From: an uncultured Mediterraneibacter sp.
GTDB lineage: Bacteria > Bacillota > Clostridia > Lachnospirales > Lachnospiraceae
Direction: 5' to 3'
Assembly: GCA_934418295.1 (NCBI GenBank)
Contig: CAKRWZ010000001.1
Span: 1-64,000, forward strand
Length of the DNA: 64,000 nucleotides
Below, piece after piece: positions 16,687-24,973 of this stretch (position 1 is its first letter; every line of letters starts with the position of its first letter). A program made the position numbers and the translations under genes. Below the pieces are notes generated by a model. That model was not told where the DNA came from. It made no database searches and saw only the letters and a list, made by a program, of their open reading frames with translations.

Positions 16687-17526
16687 ATGAAGGTAGGTAT
16701 TATTGGTGCAGGAACAATGGGTTCAGGTATTGCTCAGGCTTTCGCTCAGAAAGACGGTTATGAAGTAATTCTTTGCGATATCAACGAAGAATTCGCAGCA
16801 GGCGGAAAAGCTAAAATCAAAAAAGGCTTTGACAAAAGAATCGCAAAAGGCAAAATGACACAGGAAGATGCTGACAAGATCCTCGAGAAGATCACAACAG
16901 GTGTAAAAGACATCTGCACAGACTGTGACCTCGTGATTGAAGCAGCCATCGAGAACATGGAAATCAAAAAACAGACATTCAAAGAGCTGCAGGAAATCTG
17001 TAAAGAAGACTGTATCTTTGCAACAAACACATCCTCTCTTTCTATCACAGAGATCGGAGCAGGACTTGATCGTCCGGTAATCGGAATGCATTTCTTCAAT
17101 CCGGCACCGGTTATGAAGCTTGTTGAAGTAATCGCTGGTCTGAACACACCTGCAGAAGTTGTAGATAAGATCAAAGAAATCTCCGAAGATATCGGCAAAA
17201 CACCTGTACAGGTTGAGGAAGCTGCAGGATTTGTTGTAAACAGAATCCTGATCCCGATGATCAACGAAGCAATCGGCATCTACGCTGACGGTGTTGCATC
17301 CGTAGAAGGTATCGACACAGCTATGAAACTTGGTGCAAACCACCCAATGGGACCTCTGGCTCTTGGCGATCTGATCGGTCTGGATGTTTGCCTTGCTATT
17401 ATGGAAGTACTTCAGTCTGAAACAGGCGATCCGAAATATCGTCCGCATCCGTTGCTGAGAAAAATGGTTCGCGGCGGAAAACTGGGTATGAAGACTGGTA
17501 AAGGATTCTATGACTATTCCAAATAG
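16687..17526 (+). CDS. hbd: 3-Hydroxybutyryl-CoA dehydrogenase
   Basis: Reduces acetoacetyl-CoA to 3-hydroxybutyryl-CoA with NADH. The 279 aa chain begins with the dinucleotide-binding motif [18 protein letters not shown], has the catalytic histidine region [16 protein letters not shown] near residue 135, and the C-terminal dimerisation domain with [21 protein letters not shown] precedes the ATG. Third gene of the operon. Confidence 0.97.
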   Translation: MKVGIIGAGTMGSGIAQAFAQKDGYEVILCDINEEFAAGGKAKIKKGFDKRIAKGKMTQEDADKILEKITTGVKDICTDCDLVIEAAIENMEIKKQTFKELQEICKEDCIFATNTSSLSITEIGAGLDRPVIGMHFFNPAPVMKLVEVIAGLNTPAEVVDKIKEISEDIGKTPVQVEEAAGFVVNRILIPMINEAIGIYADGVASVEGIDTAMKLGANHPMGPLALGDLIGLDVCLAIMEVLQSETGDPKYRPHPLLRKMVRGGKLGMKTGKGFYDYSK

Positions 17527-17563
17527 GATTTGAGCCGTAATATAGAAAATGGAGGAAGATTAA

Positions 17564-18715
17564 ATGGATTTCGCATTAGATAAGAAACACGAAATGGCCA
17601 GAACTCTTTTTAAAGAGTTTGCAGAAAATGAAGTAAAACCATTTGCTCAGGAAGTTGACGAAACAGAAGTTTTCCCGAAAGCAGCAGTAGAGAAAATGGC
17701 AAAATATGGTTTCCTCGGAATTCCTGTGCCAAAGGAGTACGGCGGACAGGGATGCGACCCGCTTACATATGTAATGTGCGTTGAGGAGCTTGCAAAAGTT
17801 TGTGCTACAACCGCAGTTATCGTTTCTGCTCATACATCACTTTGTATCGATCCGATCATGACATACGGTACACCTGCACAAAAAGAAAAATATGTTCCGG
17901 ATCTTGCTTCCGGACGCAAAATCGGTGCTTTCGGTCTGACAGAGCCAGGCGCAGGTACAGATGCTCAGGGTCAGCAGACAAAAGCTGTTCTTGACGGAGA
18001 CGAGTGGGTACTGAACGGATCCAAATGTTTCATCACAAACGGTAAAGAAGCTGATATTTATATCGTGATTGCTGTAACAGGTATTGTTGAAAAACGAGGC
18101 AGAAAGCTGAAAGAGATTTCTGCGTTCATCGTTGAAAAAGGAACTCCAGGATTTACATTCGGTACAAAAGAGAAGAAAATGGGTATCCGTGGTTCTTCTA
18201 CATACGAGCTGATCTTTACAGACTGCCGTATCCCGAAGGAAAACCTTCTCGGAGCACAGGGCAAAGGATTTGGTATCGCTATGCATACTCTGGATGGCGG
18301 ACGTATCGGTATTGCTTCTCAGGCTCTTGGAATCGCTGAGGGTGCTCTTGAGAGAACAGTTGAATATGTAAAAGAAAGAAAGCAGTTCGGACGTTCTATT
18401 TCACAGTTCCAGAATACACAGTTCCAGCTGGCTGATATGGCTACAAAAGTAGAAGCTGCTAAAATGCTGGTATACAAAGCTGCTATGGCAAAAGCTACAC
18501 AGAAAGTTTACAGTGTAGAGGCTGCACAGGCTAAACTGTATGCTGCAGAAGTTGCTATGGAAGTAACTACAAAAGCTGTTCAGTTACATGGTGGTTACGG
18601 CTACATTCGTGAGTACGATGTAGAACGTATGATGCGCGATGCTAAGATCACAGAAATCTACGAAGGAACTTCAGAAGTTCAGCGTATGGTTATTTCTGGA
18701 AACTTGTTGAAATAA
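17564..18715 (+). CDS. bcd: Butyryl-CoA dehydrogenase
   Basis: An acyl-CoA dehydrogenase of 383 aa that, with EtfAB, reduces crotonyl-CoA to butyryl-CoA. In clostridia this Bcd-Etf complex bifurcates electrons from NADH to crotonyl-CoA and ferredoxin. Seen motifs are GLTEPGAGTDAQGQQT near residue 125, the FAD-binding DGGRIGIASQALGIAEGALE near 242, and the catalytic glutamate in IYEGTSEVQRM near 366. The ATG follows TGGAGGAAGATTAA. Direct adjacency to etfB and etfA supports the butyryl-CoA assignment over other acyl-CoA dehydrogenases. Confidence 0.96.
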   Translation: MDFALDKKHEMARTLFKEFAENEVKPFAQEVDETEVFPKAAVEKMAKYGFLGIPVPKEYGGQGCDPLTYVMCVEELAKVCATTAVIVSAHTSLCIDPIMTYGTPAQKEKYVPDLASGRKIGAFGLTEPGAGTDAQGQQTKAVLDGDEWVLNGSKCFITNGKEADIYIVIAVTGIVEKRGRKLKEISAFIVEKGTPGFTFGTKEKKMGIRGSSTYELIFTDCRIPKENLLGAQGKGFGIAMHTLDGGRIGIASQALGIAEGALERTVEYVKERKQFGRSISQFQNTQFQLADMATKVEAAKMLVYKAAMAKATQKVYSVEAAQAKLYAAEVAMEVTTKAVQLHGGYGYIREYDVERMMRDAKITEIYEGTSEVQRMVISGNLLK

Positions 18716-18730
18716 TAGGAGGTACGAATC

Positions 18731-19513
18731 GTGAAGATAGTTGTTTGTGTAAAACAGGTACCAGATACAAAGGGTGGAGTTCAGTTCAATCCAGATGGTA
18801 CACTTAACAGAGCTGCAATGCTTGCAATTATGAATCCGGATGATAAAGCAGGTCTTGAAGCAGCACTTAGATTAAAAGATCAATATGGAGCAGAAGTTAC
18901 TGTTGTTACAATGGGTCTTCCAAAAGCAGCAGATGTACTTCGTGAAGCTCTTGCTATGGGCGCTGACAAAGCAATCCTGATCACCGACCGTGTTCTCGGT
19001 GGTGCTGATACATGGGCTACATCCAGCACAATCGCTGCAGGACTTCGCAATCTGGAATATGACCTGATCATCACAGGCCGTCAGGCTATCGATGGAGATA
19101 CAGCTCAGGTTGGTCCTCAGATCTCTGAGCACCTGGATATTCCGGTTATCTCTTACGCACAGGATATCAAAATTGAGGGAGACAGCGTAATCGTTCAGCG
19201 TCAGTACGAAGACAGATATCACGTGGTTAAAGCTAAAATGCCATGCCTGATCACTGCTCTTTCTGAATTAAATGAACCTCGTTACATGACACCAGGCGGA
19301 ATCTTTGATGCTTGTGATGCTGAAATCACTACATGGGGCAGAAAAGATCTGAAAGATCTGGATGATGCAAACATCGGTTTGAATGGTTCTCCGACAAAAA
19401 TTGCAAAAGCATCTGACAAAGTACGTAAAGGTGCTGGTGAAGTGGTTACACTTGATCCGGATGAAGCAGTTACATACCTCATGGGTAAATTGACAGAGAA
19501 ACATATCATTTAA
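18731..19513 (+). CDS. etfB: Electron transfer flavoprotein, beta subunit
   Basis: The 260 aa beta subunit of the Bcd-associated flavoprotein. The start is GTG at 18731, 8 bases after AGGAGGT, giving the standard MKIVVCVKQVPDT. Family features are MNPDDKAGLEAALRLKD near residue 35 and the nucleotide-binding ITGRQAIDGDTAQVGP near residue 116. In bifurcating EtfAB the beta subunit holds the extra FAD that takes electrons from NADH. It is 15 bases after bcd. Confidence 0.96.
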   Translation: MKIVVCVKQVPDTKGGVQFNPDGTLNRAAMLAIMNPDDKAGLEAALRLKDQYGAEVTVVTMGLPKAADVLREALAMGADKAILITDRVLGGADTWATSSTIAAGLRNLEYDLIITGRQAIDGDTAQVGPQISEHLDIPVISYAQDIKIEGDSVIVQRQYEDRYHVVKAKMPCLITALSELNEPRYMTPGGIFDACDAEITTWGRKDLKDLDDANIGLNGSPTKIAKASDKVRKGAGEVVTLDPDEAVTYLMGKLTEKHII

Positions 19514-19535
19514 GTATAAAGGAAAAGTGGTGAAT

Positions 19536-20585
19536 ATGATGAATTTAGCAGAATATAAAGGAGTATATGTCTTTGCACAGCAGGTGGACGGCGTATTAGG
19601 CGGTATTGCCTTTGAACTGCTTGGCAAAGCAAAAGATCTTGCAAGTGATTTGGGCACAGACGTAACAGCAGTTCTGATCGGTTCTGACGTAAAAGGACTG
19701 GCAGATCAGCTTGCAGAGTATGGTGCTGATAAGGTAATCGTAGTTGACGATCCTGAGTTAAAAGAGTACAGAACAGAGCCATATACACATGCACTTGCAT
19801 CCGTAATCAATGAGTACAAACCGGAAATCGTACTGGTAGGCGCTACAGCAATCGGACGTGACCTCGGACCGAGAGTTTCCGCAAGAGTTGCTACAGGTCT
19901 TACAGCTGACTGTACCGTACTTGAGATCGGTGATTTCCCGCTTAACCCAATTCCGGGCAAAGAGCAGAAACACAATCAGTTGCTTATGACACGTCCTGCA
20001 TTCGGTGGAAACACAATTGCTACCATCGCTTGTCCGGATCATCGTCCGCAGATGGCAACCGTTCGTCCGGGTGTTATGCAGAAGATCACTCCGGTTAAAG
20101 GAGCAAAAGCAGAAGTTATCGAATTCAATCCGGGATTTACACCGGATAACAAATACGTAGAGATTCTTGAAGTTGTAAAATCTGTATCTGAGACTGTCGA
20201 TATCATGGATGCAAAAATCCTTGTTTCCGGTGGTCGTGGAGTTGGTTCTGCAGAAAACTTCAAACTTCTGGAAGATCTCGCTGAAGCAATCGGTGGAGAA
20301 GTAAGCTGCTCACGTGCAGTTGTAGATAACGGCTGGAAACCGAAAGATCTTCAGGTTGGACAGACAGGTAAAACTGTTCGTCCGCAGGTTTACTTCGCAA
20401 TCGGTATTTCCGGAGCAATCCAGCACGTTGCAGGTATGGAAGAGTCTGATCTTATCATCGCGATCAACAAAGATGAGACAGCACCGATCTTCGATGTAGC
20501 TGATTACGGTATCGTTGGAGATCTGAACAAGATCCTTCCAAAACTGACAGAAGATATCAAAGCTGCTGTTGCTGCAAAGAAATAA
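19536..20585 (+). CDS. etfA: Electron transfer flavoprotein, alpha subunit
   Basis: Alpha subunit, about 349 aa, binding FAD and passing electrons to butyryl-CoA dehydrogenase. The C-terminal FAD domain shows VSGGRGVGSAENFKLLEDLA near residue 233, the segment GQTGKTVRPQVYFAIGISGAIQH near 280 and NKDETAPIFDVADYGIVGD near 314. Several starts lie together (GTG 19527, GTG 19530, ATG 19536, ATG 19539). ATG 19536 is chosen because AAAGGAAAA lies about 12 bases upstream, but 19539 is equally possible. Last gene of the operon, followed by a strong terminator. Confidence 0.95.
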   Translation: MMNLAEYKGVYVFAQQVDGVLGGIAFELLGKAKDLASDLGTDVTAVLIGSDVKGLADQLAEYGADKVIVVDDPELKEYRTEPYTHALASVINEYKPEIVLVGATAIGRDLGPRVSARVATGLTADCTVLEIGDFPLNPIPGKEQKHNQLLMTRPAFGGNTIATIACPDHRPQMATVRPGVMQKITPVKGAKAEVIEFNPGFTPDNKYVEILEVVKSVSETVDIMDAKILVSGGRGVGSAENFKLLEDLAEAIGGEVSCSRAVVDNGWKPKDLQVGQTGKTVRPQVYFAIGISGAIQHVAGMEESDLIIAINKDETAPIFDVADYGIVGDLNKILPKLTEDIKAAVAAKK

Positions 20586-20630
20586 TACTTTTTTCGGATA
20601 TATAATAATCGAATAAAAGTGTAATAGAAG

Positions 20631-20664
20631 AGGAGAGAACGCTTGTTGCGTTTTCTCCTTTTTG
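20631..20664 (+). terminator. Rho-independent terminator of the butyrate operon
   Basis: A 12-bp stem, AGGAGAGAACGC with GCGTTTTCTCCT (one G-U pair) around TTGTT, followed by TTTTT. Ends the thl-etfA unit about 45 bases after etfA. Confidence 0.9.
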
Positions 20665-20830
20665 ATGCACAACCCCAACAAGCTACATACATTACGCTTG
20701 CGTAAAATGCAATTTGCCGGGTGTAAGAACACTGAGCGTTTAAGCGAATCCACCGGGCCTTTTGTCGTATGTTTGGCAACAAAAAACCCACTCAATACCA
20801 AACTTGGTACTAAGTGGGTTAAAATTTGCA
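20664..20830. repeat. Possible dispersed intergenic repeat or structured RNA region
   Basis: About 165 bases between two convergent operons. They hold a short palindrome TTACGCTTGCGTAA near 20690-20703 and the large two-part hairpin listed separately. Read on the plus strand the stretch also yields a short ORF (20662-20877, ending in LNTKLGTKWV and onward). I have an impression of similar short ORFs being annotated in other Lachnospiraceae, which would fit a dispersed repeat rather than a real protein. This is recollection, not a search result. Confidence 0.35.
20781..20820 (-). terminator. Bidirectional terminator, mainly for the CoA-transferase gene
   Basis: Outer stem AACCCACT (20785-20792) with AGTGGGTT (20813-20820), inner stem TACCAA with TTGGTA. 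On the minus strand the right-hand arm runs into TTTTTTGTT, the expected T tract after the CoA-transferase gene; on the plus strand AAAATTT follows. Confidence 0.85.
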
Positions 20831-20885
20831 TATCTTGTTTATTTTCTTTTGTTTCTTTTTATCACTTCTGTTTGTAAGATCCTAT

Positions 20886-22229
20886 CTAGCGCTTATTGCT
20901 GCGTCTCCAAATGTGCATTTTTTCTGCTTCTTTGATCAGATCATCACGGAAGTCCGGATGTGCAACGGAAATGATAGATTCTGTTTTCTGCCAGGTGGAA
21001 AGTCCTTTCAGATTTACCATACCATATTCTGTAACAAGATAATGGATATTTGCACGGGTATCTGTTACGATCGAGCCGTTATCCAGAGTCGGTTTGATTC
21101 TGGACTGAAGCACGCCGTCTTTTCCTTTAAATGTGGAAGAGAGGCAGATAAAGCTCTTACCGCCGTTGGAAAGGTATGCGCCCAATACAAAGTCAAGCTG
21201 TCCGCCTGCGCCACTGATATGTTTGATACCTGCTGACTCGGCATTTACCTGGCCAAACAAGTCAATATCAACGGCATTATTGATGGAGATGAAATTGTCC
21301 AATGCACTGATGCTGCGGATATCGTTGGTATAGTCAACAGGGGCACTCATCATCTGCGGGTTGTCATCCAGGAAATCATACAATTTCTTTGTACCGGCTG
21401 CAAACGCGTATGTCTGGCGATAACGATCCAGCTGTTTTTTGGAACCGTTGATCTTGCCGGCTTTTGAAATGTCTACAAATGCATCTACATACATTTCTGT
21501 ATGGACACCAAGATCTTTCAGATCAGAGTCTGCGATCATACTTCCGACTGCGTTTGGCATACCGCCGATACCCAGCTGGAGACATGCACCGTTCGGGATT
21601 TCATTTACGATGAGCTCTGCAACTGCTTTATCTACGTCAGAAGGAGCTCCGCCACCGCCAAGCTCGCCAAGTGCCGGATTTTCGCCCTCTACGATATAAG
21701 TAACGTCTGAGATATGTACCCCTGTCTCTGTGCCTCCGAGACAACGCGGCATCTTTTTATTGACCTCAACTACAATATGTTCTGCACGCTCACAAACAGC
21801 GTGTAAATGGGAAGCATTCGGTCCAAAGTTGAAATAACCGTGCTTGTCCATTGGTGCCACCTGGATCAATACCACACGGCTAGGAGTATCGATCTCTCTG
21901 CAATACCGAGGAAGCTCGGAATAGCGGATAGGAGAGTAGTAAGCGTATCCTTTATTAATCATGTGACGCTCTACACCGGACATATGCCAGGAATTCCATG
22001 TGAAATGCTCATTGGCATCTTCACGCTCAAAAACAGCCGGAACTTTGAAAAGGATTCCGCCACGCAGTTTAACGTCTGTCAGCTCGTCTGTACGCTCTGC
22101 AAGTGCTTTATCAAGAAGATCCGGGGTACCGGTACACCAACCGTAATCAACCCAATCTCCGGACTCTACAAGCTTTACAGCTTCCTGTGCAGATACTAAT
22201 TTTTTCTTATATTCTTTTTTATAATTCAT
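20886..22229 (-). CDS. but: Butyryl-CoA:acetate CoA-transferase
   Basis: Moves CoA from butyryl-CoA to acetate, releasing butyrate and making acetyl-CoA; this is the terminal step in most gut butyrate producers. The 447 aa chain fits the family closely, with [14 protein letters not shown] near residue 24, [13 protein letters not shown] near 125, [14 protein letters not shown] near 217, and [12 protein letters not shown] near 240 carrying the glutamate that aligns with the known catalytic residue of the related 4-hydroxybutyrate CoA-transferase. AGGAGGACC precedes the ATG. It converges on the thl operon and has its own promoter with a Rex-like site. Confidence 0.93.
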   Translation of the reverse strand: MNYKKEYKKKLVSAQEAVKLVESGDWVDYGWCTGTPDLLDKALAERTDELTDVKLRGGILFKVPAVFEREDANEHFTWNSWHMSGVERHMINKGYAYYSPIRYSELPRYCREIDTPSRVVLIQVAPMDKHGYFNFGPNASHLHAVCERAEHIVVEVNKKMPRCLGGTETGVHISDVTYIVEGENPALGELGGGGAPSDVDKAVAELIVNEIPNGACLQLGIGGMPNAVGSMIADSDLKDLGVHTEMYVDAFVDISKAGKINGSKKQLDRYRQTYAFAAGTKKLYDFLDDNPQMMSAPVDYTNDIRSISALDNFISINNAVDIDLFGQVNAESAGIKHISGAGGQLDFVLGAYLSNGGKSFICLSSTFKGKDGVLQSRIKPTLDNGSIVTDTRANIHYLVTEYGMVNLKGLSTWQKTESIISVAHPDFRDDLIKEAEKMHIWRRSNKR

Positions 22230-22289
22230 AATACAAGGTCCTCCTACTGGTAAATAATCTGCTTATAAAAAACAAGAAATCTATTCTTA

Positions 22290-22318
22290 ATTTTAACATT
22301 TCAGCAATCGTAATACAA
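22290..22318 (-). promoter_or_regulatory. Promoter of but with overlapping candidate Rex operator
   Basis: On the minus strand: TTGTAT (22313-22318), 17 bases, TAAAAT (22290-22295). The 18-mer TTGCTGAAATGTTAAAAT (22290-22307, minus strand) matches 10 of 14 fixed positions of the Rex consensus and covers the spacer and -10, so a bound repressor would block the promoter. Promoter is well supported; the operator is a suggestion. Confidence 0.6.
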
Positions 22319-22340
22319 GTGCTTCCAAAAGGTTTCTTAC

Positions 22341-22958
22341 TTATTTAAAGAAACGGAAGACACCGATCACCTTGCCGATCACAGTAATATCCGTACCAAT
22401 GATCGGATCCATGTAATCGTTTTCCGGCTGCAGACGGATATAATTTTTTTCTCTATAGAAAGTTTTCACGGTAGCGCCGTCCTCGATCATCGCCACCACC
22501 ATTTCTCCGTTAGAAGCAGTGTTTTCCTCCTGAACCAGGACATAATCTCCGCTGAGGATACCCGCATTGATCATACTTTCTCCTTTGACTTCCAAAAGAA
22601 AAGTCTGCTTATTTGGAAGCATAGAGACCGGAACCGGAAAGTATTCTTCAATATTTTGCTCTGCCAGGATCGGTTCTCCGGCAGCCACGTGTCCTATGAT
22701 CGGAACATTTGCCACTTCACGTCTTCCCAGGTTAAAATCTTCATCCAATATTTCGATCGTCCGTGGTTTCGTAGGATCTCTGTGGATGTATCCGTTTTTT
22801 TCAAGGGTTTCCAAGTGGGAGTGTACAGAAGAAGTAGATCTCAGATGAACTGCCTCGCATATTTCACGAACCGAGGGCGGAAATCCCCGTTCCAGTATCT
22901 GAGTCTTGATATAATCTAAAATTTCCTGCTGCTTTGCGCTGATTTTTCCTTTAGCCAT
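22341..22958 (-). CDS. lexA: SOS repressor LexA
   Basis: Represses DNA-damage genes and is inactivated by RecA-stimulated self-cleavage. The 205 aa chain has an N-terminal winged helix (KISAKQQEILDYIKTQ; RSTSSVHSHLETLEKNGYI). The Ala-Gly cleavage site is in GHVAAGEPILAEQN near residue 92, the catalytic serine in EVKGESMINAGI near 128 and the lysine in MIEDGATVKTFYR near 165. Several LexA-like boxes lie upstream between it and the divergent yneA-like gene, indicating autoregulation. Confidence 0.97.
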   Translation of the reverse strand: MAKGKISAKQQEILDYIKTQILERGFPPSVREICEAVHLRSTSSVHSHLETLEKNGYIHRDPTKPRTIEILDEDFNLGRREVANVPIIGHVAAGEPILAEQNIEEYFPVPVSMLPNKQTFLLEVKGESMINAGILSGDYVLVQEENTASNGEMVVAMIEDGATVKTFYREKNYIRLQPENDYMDPIIGTDITVIGKVIGVFRFFK

Positions 22959-23023
22959 AATACTTTTTATCCGCCTTCCTGTTTTCGATGGGTGATCATT
23001 TTATCATCCTGATTTTTATTTAA

Positions 23024-23052
23024 ATCTTATCATGCCTCGAAGAAAAAAGCAA
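23024..23052 (-). promoter_or_regulatory. lexA promoter
   Basis: On the minus strand: TTGCTT (23047-23052), 17 bases, TAAGAT (23024-23029). LexA-like box 1 (23050-23063) overlaps the -35 element, which fits autorepression. Confidence 0.7.
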
Positions 23053-23102
23053 ACATTTGTTACGAAAATATGTTCGAAAAACTGTTGACAAACATTTGTT
23101 CG
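23050..23102. promoter_or_regulatory. Three LexA (SOS) boxes in the lexA-yneA intergenic region
   Basis: Box 1 CAAACATTTGTTAC (23050-23063), box 2 CGAAAATATGTTCG (23063-23076) and box 3 CAAACATTTGTTCG (23089-23102) all resemble the Gram-positive SOS consensus CGAACATATGTTCG. Box 1 and box 2 abut; box 3 sits inside the promoter of the plus-strand gene. Together they let LexA shut both divergent promoters. Confidence 0.85.
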
Positions 23103-23113
23103 TGTACTATACT
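23085..23113 (+). promoter_or_regulatory. Promoter of the SOS division-inhibitor gene
   Basis: Consensus TTGACA (23085-23090), 17 bases, TATACT (23108-23113). LexA-like box 3 overlaps the -35 and spacer, so this strong promoter should be tightly repressed until DNA damage. Confidence 0.85.
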
Positions 23114-23167
23114 TGTAGTCAAGAAGAACACACGTTCTTTAGAAGGGGAATAAGGAGGATGCGTAAG

Positions 23168-23567
23168 ATGAATAAAAAAAGAATGAGATCAAATCAGAAA
23201 AGAAGGGCAAATGCCCGTAAAAAAGCTTTCTTGTCTTTCCTGATTTTTACAGTGCTTTCCGGCTTTACAGGATATTTCAGCAACCTTCTCGCTTCAGCTC
23301 ACGATGTAAAAGGAACTGCCGGAAACGAAGATCTGTATACAGCGTCTTCAGTACTGGTAAATAAACAAAAAAAAAACGGTTCCTCAGAAAACATATAAAA
23401 CAATAGAGATCAAAAAAGGAGACACTCTCTGGAGCATTGCAGAAACGTATATGCCGGAAGACTGTGAGTCTGTAGAGGTTTATATTGCAGAGCTTAGAAA
23501 ATTAAACTCCCTGAAATCAGATGAGCTTTATTCCAGCCGCTATCTGATGGTTTCTTGTTTAGAATAA
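23168..23567 (+). CDS. yneA: YneA-like SOS division inhibitor with LysM domain, reading frame interrupted at A10
   Basis: The first frame (23168-23398) encodes a basic N-terminus and one membrane helix (KKAFLSFLIFTVLSGFTGYF), as in YneA. It stops soon after a run of ten A (23367-23376). One base out of phase, the sequence continues as TYKTIEIKKGDTLWSIAETY and on to a stop at 23567; this is a LysM domain, the other half of YneA. Nine A would restore a single ORF of about 132 codons. Position next to lexA and the SOS boxes match YneA, which delays division after DNA damage. The break may be a sequencing error, a mutation, or slippage control. Start 23168 has AAGGAGG 9 bases upstream. Confidence 0.8.
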
Positions 23568-23570
23568 AGT

Positions 23571-23590
23571 TTTGTTAGAATTTGTTAGAA
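23571..23590 (+). repeat. Tandem decamer repeat
   Basis: Two adjacent copies of TTTGTTAGAA directly after the yneA-like stop codon. No function is evident; possibly just AT-rich slippage. Confidence 0.5.
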
Positions 23591-23660
23591 TGGAAGTTTT
23601 ATTATTTTACTTGGTTATCTCTACATAGCAATATGTATGGATATATAACTCACCCATGAG

Positions 23661-23707
23661 AAAAGCAATAGTGTTTGAATCCCCGAACAGTATTGCTTTT
23701 TCTTTTT
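23661..23707 (+). terminator. Rho-independent terminator after the SOS gene
   Basis: A 10-bp perfect stem, AAAAGCAATA (23661-23670) with TATTGCTTTT (23691-23700), followed by TCTTTTTT. The interval 23568-23660 before it holds the decamer repeat and AT-rich DNA without a gene. Confidence 0.85.
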
Positions 23708-23765
23708 TATTTATTCTTCCTGCAATTTATAGCTATACGACAAATACATATTTTTCCAAAAGATA

Positions 23766-23794
23766 TAGACAAAAACACAGGAAACTGGTATACT
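23766..23794 (+). promoter_or_regulatory. Promoter of the XerS-like recombinase gene
   Basis: TAGACA (23766-23771), 17 bases, TATACT (23789-23794), giving a leader of about 40 bases to the ATG at 23840. No LexA-like box was seen here, so the recombinase is probably not part of the SOS response. Confidence 0.7.
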
Positions 23795-23839
23795 TTTATC
23801 ATAATAATAAAAATTTTGACTGAAGGATGTATTTTATAT

Positions 23840-24904
23840 ATGAAAAAAGATACTCAGACTTATCAGGAAGAAATTTATGTCAATTATACTTTGCGTCTGC
23901 GGGAAATTTTAAAAACCCTCCCTCCTTTTGCAAAAGATTATTTCCGTGCCATTGAACCGCGTACTTCAGCTAAGACCAGGATTTCCTATGCTTATGATAT
24001 CCGGACTTTTTTTCGTTTTTTAATGGAAACAAATCCCGTTTATCATAACTATACCATTGACCAGTTCCGCCCACAGGATCTGGAAAAGCTGGATCCTATG
24101 GATATTGAGGAATATCTGGAATATCTGAAAGTTTATCAAAATGAGGATGAAAAACAGATCATAAACAGTGAAACCGGTCTTGCGCGCAAAATGTCTGCCC
24201 TCAGAAGCTTTTATCTGTATTATTACAAGCATCAGATCATCGAAAAAAATCCTTCTCTGTTGGTCGATATGCCCAAATTACACGAAAAATCCATCATCCG
24301 GCTGGATAATGATGAGGTGGCACTTTTATTGGATTATGTGGAGAATTGCGGTTCCGAGCTGACCGGACAACGTAAGGTGTATTATGAGAAAACAAAGTAT
24401 CGGGATATTGCGATCCTGACATTACTTTTGGGTACCGGAATCCGTGTTTCAGAATGTGTCGGACTGGATCTTCAGGATGTTGATTTTAAAAATAACGGCA
24501 TTCACGTCATTCGAAAAGGCGGAAAAGAAATGACAGTTTATTTTGGAACTGAAGTCGAAAAAGCTTTGCGCAGTTACCTGGAGAATGATCGAAATCAGGC
24601 AGTCACTCTTCCCGGAAATGAAAATGCACTTTTTCTGTCTACCCAGCATAAGCGGATCGGTGTACAGGCCGTTGAAAATATGGTGAAAAAGTATGCCAAA
24701 GTAGTGACCCCGAACAAAAAAATCACCCCTCACAAACTGCGGAGCACCTACGGTACTGCACTGTATCGTGAAACGGGTGATATTTATCTTGTAGCAGATG
24801 TCTTAGGGCATAATGACGTCAATACAACCAAGAAGCATTATGCTGCGATTGATGATGACAGACGCCGTTTGGCTGCCTCCGCAGTACATCTGCGAGAAGA
24901 CTGA
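23840..24904 (+). CDS. xerS: Tyrosine recombinase, XerS-like
   Basis: A 354 aa site-specific recombinase. The length, the N-terminal region LKTLPPFAKDYFRAIEPRTS and the C-terminal VKKYAKVVTPNKKITPHKLRSTY resemble streptococcal XerS, the one-protein chromosome-dimer resolvase, more than the roughly 300 aa XerC/XerD pair. Catalytic residues are visible: Arg in LGTGIRVSE, Lys in IRKGGKE, His-Arg in HKLRSTYGT, His in LGHNDVNTT and the nucleophile Tyr in KKHYAAID. Start 23840 lies 11 bases after GAAGGA; earlier in-frame codons fall within the terminator and promoter. A phage or transposon integrase is unlikely given the core-genome setting. Confidence 0.8.
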   Translation: MKKDTQTYQEEIYVNYTLRLREILKTLPPFAKDYFRAIEPRTSAKTRISYAYDIRTFFRFLMETNPVYHNYTIDQFRPQDLEKLDPMDIEEYLEYLKVYQNEDEKQIINSETGLARKMSALRSFYLYYYKHQIIEKNPSLLVDMPKLHEKSIIRLDNDEVALLLDYVENCGSELTGQRKVYYEKTKYRDIAILTLLLGTGIRVSECVGLDLQDVDFKNNGIHVIRKGGKEMTVYFGTEVEKALRSYLENDRNQAVTLPGNENALFLSTQHKRIGVQAVENMVKKYAKVVTPNKKITPHKLRSTYGTALYRETGDIYLVADVLGHNDVNTTKKHYAAIDDDRRRLAASAVHLRED

Positions 24905-24945
24905 GAAAAGAGCCACAGAATCTATTTATCGTATGACTGACAACT

Positions 24946-24969
24946 AAAAATGATCCACTGGATCTTTTT
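24946..24969. terminator. Bidirectional terminator between the recombinase and GNAT genes
   Basis: AAAAATGATCC and GGATCTTTTT form a short stem flanked by A and T runs, working in both directions between two convergent genes. Confidence 0.75.
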
Positions 24970-24973
24970 GGGG

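Noticed and set aside
23671..23690. GTGTTTGAATCCCCGAACAG resembles a tRNA T-arm.
   Set aside because: It is the loop region of a terminator; no acceptor, D or anticodon arms are present around it.
23740..23790. Possible dif-like site before the XerS-like gene (TTTCC ... GGAAA inverted arms).
   Set aside because: Arms are short, the spacing too long and the middle does not resemble known dif-SL; could not be supported.
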